Source of the DNA: a virus
Length of the DNA: 25,589 bases
Reading direction: 5' to 3' (one strand)
IMG/VR virus record: IMGVR_UViG_3300009075_000015
Coordinates: 1 to 25,589 of that record
The notes beneath the pieces are model-generated. The model did not search any database, was not told where the DNA came from, and saw only the letters and a program-made list of their open reading frames with translations. Shown here in pieces: positions 22,661 to 25,589 of this stretch; the first letter of the stretch is position 1; every line of letters begins with the position of its first letter. The position numbers and the translations under genes are program-made.

Positions 22661-23159
22661 CGCGCGAGTGCATCACGCATCACATTTGCGACTGCATGGC
22701 CGAGCGATTGAAGCGTGCCGAGGCCCTCGCCGCATTGCGTCTAGAGTGGTATGCGAAGGCACGCGCAGATCAGGAGCGTGCCGAGGCCGAGCGCGAAGCG
22801 CTGCGGGCCGAACCGTTGCGCGTCGGCTACCTAGCCGCAGACGAGATCGAGCGGCTACGGGACGAGCTACATTTCAAGGCGTGTCTTGTGCGCGACCTGC
22901 TGCCATATCAGGAGCGAGCCGTGAAAGCCGAGGCCGAGCGCGACGCGCTGCGTGAAGATGCGGAGCAATGGCGAAACCATGTTGCGAAGCTTGTTGAGAT
23001 TAGAAAGCTCAAAGAGCTTGGCGTAGCCGCGCCGGCGAAGGGGGAGGGATGAGCGACCTTGTGAAACGGCTGCGAATGCCTAGCATCCCCACATACCGCA
23101 AAGACTTGGATGACGCCGCCAATGAGATCGAGCTGCTACAGGCCGAGCGCGACGCGCTG
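22535..23159 (+). repeat. Dispersed 18-base repeats in the coiled-coil genes
   Basis: GCCGAGCGCGACGCGCTG (coding AERDAL) occurs exactly at 22535-22552, 22933-22950 and 23142-23159, with near copies at 22422 and 22784. A second shared block, GCGAAGGGGGAGG, lies at 22461, 22640 and 23035. Signs of duplication or recombination among these genes. Confidence 0.85.
22657..23052 (+). CDS. Coiled-coil hypothetical (Ea22-like type)
   Basis: A 131-aa, Glu/Arg/Ala-rich protein (ITHHICDCMAERLKRAE, ERAEAEREALRAE, AEAERDALREDAEQW) ending APAKGEG. Long heptad-like stretches suggest a coiled coil; the style is that of Ea22-like phage accessory proteins. A Cys/His-rich start (CITHHICDC) could bind metal. ATG overlaps the previous stop (ATGA) behind GGGGAGGGG. 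Shares 18-base repeats with both neighbours. Confidence 0.75.
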   Translation: MTRECITHHICDCMAERLKRAEALAALRLEWYAKARADQERAEAEREALRAEPLRVGYLAADEIERLRDELHFKACLVRDLLPYQERAVKAEAERDALREDAEQWRNHVAKLVEIRKLKELGVAAPAKGEG

Positions 23160-23354
23160 CTCACCGCCGCCGAGCATGGGCTGTCGCTGATGCTGGCGGG
23201 GCGGCTTGACGAGCAAGGCAACCCCATTGGCCCGCTGCGCCTGTATCACCGCTGCGAGGGGTGCGAAAGCGCCCTGCGCCTGTTGCAGAGCATGGGCAAA
23301 TATCCCGGCGCTCAACCTGCCGATGACGCCGCGCTAAAGGAGCCTAATGAATAA
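23049..23354 (+). CDS. Hypothetical Ea22-like phage protein
   Basis: A 101-aa protein beginning MSDLVKRLRMPSIP, then DLDDAANEIELLQAERDALL, a plan I associate with small phage proteins of the Ea22-like type (MSD-L-V-x-R-L-R ... A-A-x-x-I-E-x-L-x-A-E-R-D-A-L). The C-terminal half has CEGCESALRLLQ with two close Cys. The start overlaps the previous stop and has GGGGGAGGG upstream, sequence shared with the 22475 site. Role unknown. Confidence 0.78.
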   Translation: MSDLVKRLRMPSIPTYRKDLDDAANEIELLQAERDALLTAAEHGLSLMLAGRLDEQGNPIGPLRLYHRCEGCESALRLLQSMGKYPGAQPADDAALKEPNE

Positions 23355-23658
23355 GCTTAGAGTGTTTCTTGATGATGTGCGCCCAGCCCCCGATGCGAAT
23401 TGGACGGTAGTGCGGGACCCAAAACTAGCCATTGTAATGCTTGAGTTTGGGATCGTAGAAGAAATTTCGTTCGACCATGATTTGGGCGAGGGGCAAAAGA
23501 CTGGCTATGAAGTTGCTTGTGTGATCGAATGGCTGGTGCATAAGGGAAAGATCGACATGCCAAAATGGCATGTGCATTCTGCAAATCCTGTTGGCAGGGC
23601 CAACATTACTGCGGCAATGCAGGCGGCTGAAAAGTTGGCACAACGAAATAAGGAGTAA
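23347..23658 (+). CDS. Receiver-like domain protein (cREC type)
   Basis: A 103-aa protein with LRVFLDDVRPAP (D9, D10), EISFDHDLG (D43, H44, D45) and WHVHSANPVGRANI (H77, S78, N80). This is the pattern of the 'cyclic-phosphate processing receiver' domain, a receiver-fold relative proposed from comparative genomics to be linked with RNA-end or nucleotide processing in conflict systems; biochemical proof is not known to me. AAGGAG precedes the ATG at 23347, which overlaps the preceding gene by 8 bases. Confidence 0.83.
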   Translation: MNKLRVFLDDVRPAPDANWTVVRDPKLAIVMLEFGIVEEISFDHDLGEGQKTGYEVACVIEWLVHKGKIDMPKWHVHSANPVGRANITAAMQAAEKLAQRNKE

Positions 23659-23661
23659 CAG

Positions 23662-23811
23662 ATGGACCTGCTCTATATGCTGTATGCCCTTATCGTCCTG
23701 TTCTGGGCGGCTGTCATCTTCGGGGTCATCTCCGCTGGGCTGTTGCTCTACGTGGGGGTGGCTCGTTTCCTCCAGCGGAAACGAGAGTTGGCGCAACCCA
23801 TTGATTTCTAA
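23662..23811 (+). CDS. Membrane microprotein
   Basis: A 49-aa frame, MDLLYMLYALIVLFW then AAVIFGVISAGLLLYVGVA and RFLQRKRELAQPIDF. Almost the whole N-terminal 33 residues are hydrophobic (one or two membrane passes), followed by a basic stop-transfer tail, so the C-terminus should be cytoplasmic. AAGGAG lies 7 bases before the ATG. It is last in accessory operon 1. Small membrane proteins in such places are often superinfection or envelope modifiers, but no function can be claimed. The last codons resemble the promoter repeat (CCATTGATTTC). Confidence 0.78.
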   Translation: MDLLYMLYALIVLFWAAVIFGVISAGLLLYVGVARFLQRKRELAQPIDF

Positions 23812-23819
23812 TGGTTTTG

Positions 23820-23841
23820 TAAGTGCTTGATTCCATTAGGA
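23820..23841 (+). repeat. Promoter-associated repeat, copy 6
   Basis: TAAGTGCTTGATTC followed by CATTAGGA. First clear copy of a row of three (starts 23820, 23846, 23875: spacings 26 and 29). A degenerate further copy may lie at 23794-23814, over the end of the microprotein gene. Confidence 0.86.
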
Positions 23842-23845
23842 TTCG

Positions 23846-23867
23846 TAACCCATTGATTCATATAGGA
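23846..23867 (+). repeat. Promoter-associated repeat, copy 7
   Basis: TAACCCATTGATTC followed by ATATAGGA. Middle copy of the row. Confidence 0.83.
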
Positions 23868-23874
23868 GCTACGC

Positions 23875-23897
23875 TAAGTCATTGATTCCATTGAGGA
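23875..23897 (+). repeat. Promoter-associated repeat, copy 8
   Basis: TAAGTCATTGATTC followed by CATTGAGGA, 32 bases before the -35 box at 23907, the same offset as copy 2. Confidence 0.88.
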
Positions 23898-23906
23898 AGA
23901 AAGTTC

Positions 23907-23935
23907 TTGACACGATTCGCCGATTCCCGTACAAT
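23907..23935 (+). promoter_or_regulatory. Strong sigma70-like promoter of accessory operon 2
   Basis: TTGACA at 23907-23912, 17-base spacer, TACAAT at 23930-23935, then AGCGGT directly followed by the ATG at 23942. The predicted transcription start coincides with the A of the start codon. Confidence 0.9.
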
Positions 23936-23941
23936 AGCGGT

Positions 23942-24256
23942 ATGATTCGCAAACGCCGCTCTGATCGAAAGCACGCAGTCTACGCCGTCGTCAACATCCT
24001 GACGGGTGACTGCTACATCGGTATTACCGTGACGCAAGGCGCTGCTGTCAAGCGTGCTGTCAAGGTTCGTTTTCAAAAGCATGTCTCGCGTGCGAAGCAG
24101 GAGTCGAAGGACTGGTCGTTCTGCCGCGCGATTCGCGAGTGGGGTGCTGAGTGCTTCGAACCTCGCGTGCTTGAAGTTGTGCGTGGTCGTAAGGCGGCGC
24201 ATCAACGCGAACGCGAGCTGATCAAGACTCTGAACCCGACCCTCAATACGTTCTAA
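23942..24256 (+). CDS. GIY-YIG nuclease-like protein
   Basis: A 104-aa single-domain protein with the GIY-YIG pattern: AVYAVVN (Y14) and CYIGIT (Y25-I26-G27), then RFQKH with the catalytic-type R43 and H47, and C-terminal RERELIKTLNPTLNT with the likely metal-binding E92. No DNA-binding repeats are attached, so it may be a free-standing nuclease, either a homing-type enzyme without an intron or one used against host or rival DNA. The frame is open upstream from a TTG at 23882, but that would lie within the promoter; the ATG at 23942 is the first after -10. It has no leader and so no Shine-Dalgarno sequence. Confidence 0.85.
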   Translation: MIRKRRSDRKHAVYAVVNILTGDCYIGITVTQGAAVKRAVKVRFQKHVSRAKQESKDWSFCRAIREWGAECFEPRVLEVVRGRKAAHQRERELIKTLNPTLNTF

Positions 24257-24265
24257 GGAGATACT

Positions 24266-24424
24266 GTGGATCTGTATTCGAAACTCGTCAAGCAGGCGCA
24301 GTCGTTGAAGAAGCAGGGCGTGAAGGAATCAGCCGCGAAGAAGTTGATGGAGAATGCTGCTGGTCACGGTAGCATTAGCACAATGCTCGCGCTTGCTGCG
24401 GTCTACGGTCGTAACAAGTCCTAA
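24266..24424 (+). CDS. Small hypothetical protein, GTG start
   Basis: A 52-aa frame beginning at GTG 24266, five bases after AAGGAG: MDLYSKLVKQAQSLKKQG, then ESAAKKLMENAAGHG and STMLALAAVYGRNKS. Mostly helical by eye, with basic first half. It fits exactly between the GIY-YIG gene and the next start (AAGGATACC then ATG), which supports it as real. Function unknown. Confidence 0.7.
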   Translation: MDLYSKLVKQAQSLKKQGVKESAAKKLMENAAGHGSISTMLALAAVYGRNKS

Positions 24425-24434
24425 GGATACCACG

Positions 24435-25238
24435 ATGACGTACGGATTCTCCTTCCTTTCCGAAGCTGACTCGGACCTGTATCGCAGTCTGACGGGTCTG
24501 TGCAACAAGAACGGTGGGTTCTTCCGTTCCACCAAGCAACGGTGGTTCATCTTCACGAAGTCCATGATGACCCCGTGGGGCATGGACCCGTGCGTCACGC
24601 AACGCGGCGAGTACGCCGGCGTGAATGAAGCCGACTCCCAGAAGGCGAAGGACTTCTTCGGGGTTGACGTTCCTGTTGGGATGCGGCTCTACATGGTGAC
24701 GGCGACGATGCGCTGGGCGGCTGGTACTCGCGCCCGGCGTGAGGTCGAATGGGCGTTTGTTGTTGACGCCCTCGGTGTCGTCCGCAAGTACAAGCTGCAC
24801 CGCCTGTACAACGCGAGTGGTACGGCGTCCAGTATCAATGCCGCGAAGACCCAGGTCGAATTCGAACGTGCGGCGGATGCAGTCGTCCCTGCCGAGTTGG
24901 CTGCCGCCCTCGCCACCGAAAAGGCACGGGTTGCTGAGTTGGCGGCGATGCCGTTCGAGGTTGGCAATCACGTTGGTCGCAAGGGCAAGCGTGAGGTGTT
25001 TGAGCTGACGGTCGATTTCGTCAAGAATCTCGGCTGGAAGCAAGTCGCATACAACGTGGGCTGTGAGTCGTGGCTGGTCGTCGCGCACGACGCTGCGGGG
25101 AACACCGTCAAGATGTTCGGCGGGTTCGGTGCGGACGTCGCGAAGGGCGAGGTGATCAAGGTCAAGGCGACCGTCAAGGATCACACCTACTTCAAAGGTC
25201 GGGCAGAAACTATCGTCAATAGGTGCAAGGCATGCTAG
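24435..25238 (+). CDS. Hypothetical protein with possible OB-like C-terminus
   Basis: A 267-aa protein. The N-terminal part (YGFSFLSEADSDLYRSL, KQRWFIFTKSMMTPWG) is not recognised. An Ala/Glu-rich helix at about 130-165 (LAAALATEKARVAELAA) links to a beta-rich end, REVFELTVDFVKNLGWKQVA and VIKVKATVKDHTYFKGRAET, whose 'K-A-T-V-K-x-H-x-x-x-x-G-x-x-x-T' ending recurs in phage proteins with OB-like ends (recalled, low certainty). An in-frame start at 24354 would run through the preceding gene; the ATG at 24435 behind AAGGA is chosen. Second largest unknown class in the accessory region; no enzyme motif. Confidence 0.75.
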   Translation: MTYGFSFLSEADSDLYRSLTGLCNKNGGFFRSTKQRWFIFTKSMMTPWGMDPCVTQRGEYAGVNEADSQKAKDFFGVDVPVGMRLYMVTATMRWAAGTRARREVEWAFVVDALGVVRKYKLHRLYNASGTASSINAAKTQVEFERAADAVVPAELAAALATEKARVAELAAMPFEVGNHVGRKGKREVFELTVDFVKNLGWKQVAYNVGCESWLVVAHDAAGNTVKMFGGFGADVAKGEVIKVKATVKDHTYFKGRAETIVNRCKAC

Positions 25239-25354
25239 TGGCAATGTGCAATCGCGACATGACCGAGTGGGTCTATGTTCGTGTCGAGACTCTTGGGGAG
25301 GCGATGATTCGCTTCCCTGGTTTTTGTGTATGGTACGTCCTTCAAGGAGCGTAG
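25232..25354 (+). CDS. Possible microprotein
   Basis: A 40-aa frame, MLVAMCNRDMTEWVYVRVE then TLGEAMIRFPGFCVWYVLQ, overlapping the previous gene by 7 bases and fitting the gap before the next AAGGAG-ATG. A longer frame here (25246-25452) runs into the next gene in the wrong frame and is less likely. Only a weak AAGG precedes the ATG. No family recognised. Confidence 0.5.
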   Translation: MLVAMCNRDMTEWVYVRVETLGEAMIRFPGFCVWYVLQGA

Positions 25355-25357
25355 ACG

Positions 25358-25546
25358 ATGAAGCGCAAATTGCAAGATCGGAATCTGCAATTCAAGATCC
25401 TGAAAAACATGGTGGGCGACGAAGTGCTTTACTACTCGCCTTTCGGCAATAGCTACGGCGTCATGACGAAGAAGGAAGCGGCGAAGTTCGCGAAGTGGCT
25501 GGAGACGGATCTCGCCCCGTTCGTGCGTGCATGGGCGGAGGCCTGA
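25358..25546 (+). CDS. Hypothetical protein
   Basis: A 62-aa protein, MKRKLQDRNLQFKILKNMV then GDEVLYYSPFGNSYGVMTKK and EAAKFAKWLETDLAPFVRAW. AAGGAG lies 8 bases before the ATG. A basic N-terminal helix, a short beta hairpin and a C-terminal amphipathic helix can be guessed. No match known. Co-transcribed with its neighbours in accessory operon 2. Confidence 0.72.
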   Translation: MKRKLQDRNLQFKILKNMVGDEVLYYSPFGNSYGVMTKKEAAKFAKWLETDLAPFVRAWAEA

Positions 25547-25548
25547 TC

Positions 25549-25589
25549 GTGGGAAAGAAGGAGACGTTGGCCAAGCTGGCGGTGGAGCA
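25549..25589 (+). CDS. Partial gene running off the window
   Basis: GTG at 25549 opens a frame (MGKKETLAKLAVE) that continues to the window end. GGAGG at 25536-25540 and the two-base gap after the preceding stop support a real start. Too short to name. Confidence 0.5.
   Translation, partial: MGKKETLAKLAVE

Noticed and set aside
23794-23897. CRISPR-like array
   Set aside because: Copies are only about 22 bases, degenerate, and separated by 4-7 bases; there is no room for spacers, no cas genes, and single copies occur at other promoters.
24375-25244. Open frame of 289 codons on the - strand
   Set aside because: Mirror of the + strand gene at 24435, which has a good ribosome site and fits the operon; the antisense frame has neither.
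25246-25452. 68-codon + strand open frame
   Set aside because: It covers the start of the better supported gene at 25358 in another frame, and its product shows no sensible pattern.
1-25589. T4-type late promoters (TATAAATA) and tRNA genes
   Set aside because: No TATAAATA in a sensible position and no cloverleaf-like sequence was noticed by eye; a dedicated tRNA scan was not possible.

Overview
The window is a piece of a lytic tailed-phage genome with a T4-type (Tevenvirinae-like) replication and recombination core. All supported genes lie on the + strand. They are tightly packed: many stop/start overlaps (ATGA, TAATG, TGATG) and no gene-free stretch above about 150 bases. The sigma70-like promoters (TTGACA/TTGACG, 17-base spacer, TAnnAT) and mixed GC content point to a proteobacterial host; the host genus cannot be read from the sequence. 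No rRNA, tRNA or CRISPR array was seen.

Layout. (1) 26-4946: gp47 and gp46 (the Mre11/Rad50-type nuclease, with an apparent one-base frameshift in gp47), a small conserved protein, a peptide deformylase and a GT-B glycosyltransferase. (2) 4947-9250: two large genes, each behind its own strong promoter. They encode a metallopeptidase-like plus VWA protein (CobT-like) and a MoxR/CobS-like AAA+ ATPase, followed by a small winged-helix-type protein. (3) 9320-12105: a DUF3310-like protein, sliding clamp gp45, clamp loader gp44/gp62 and translational repressor RegA. (4) 12167-14384: Hsp20, two small unknowns, a stand-alone HslV/proteasome-like Ntn-hydrolase and an unknown protein. (5) 14433-20651: DNA polymerase gp43, UvsX, a small protein, helicase gp41, a HELIH metallopeptidase-like protein and a small membrane protein, closed by a good terminator. 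(6) 20712-25589: two accessory operons of small genes, each opened by the same promoter family. They include a SLOG/DUF2493 protein, a repetitive coiled-coil gene family, a cREC-type receiver domain protein, a membrane microprotein, a GIY-YIG nuclease-like protein on an apparently leaderless mRNA, and several unknowns.

How it fits together. Blocks 1, 3 and 5 keep the T4 order 47-46-45-44-62-regA-43-uvsX-(40)-41, so this is one replisome/recombination island. The proteolysis and protein-remodelling genes (VWA-peptidase/AAA+, Ntn-hydrolase, Hsp20, HELIH protein, deformylase) are inserted between these core blocks. A 22-26 base element, TAAGTCATTGATTC followed by CATTAGGAAA, occurs at least eight times. 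It occurs only just upstream of four strong promoters: VWA gene, AAA+ gene, 20797 operon and GIY-YIG operon. This suggests a shared regulon separate from the replication genes, whose promoters lack the element. The VWA/AAA+ module together with this repeat-marked promoter set is the most promising little-described system in the window.
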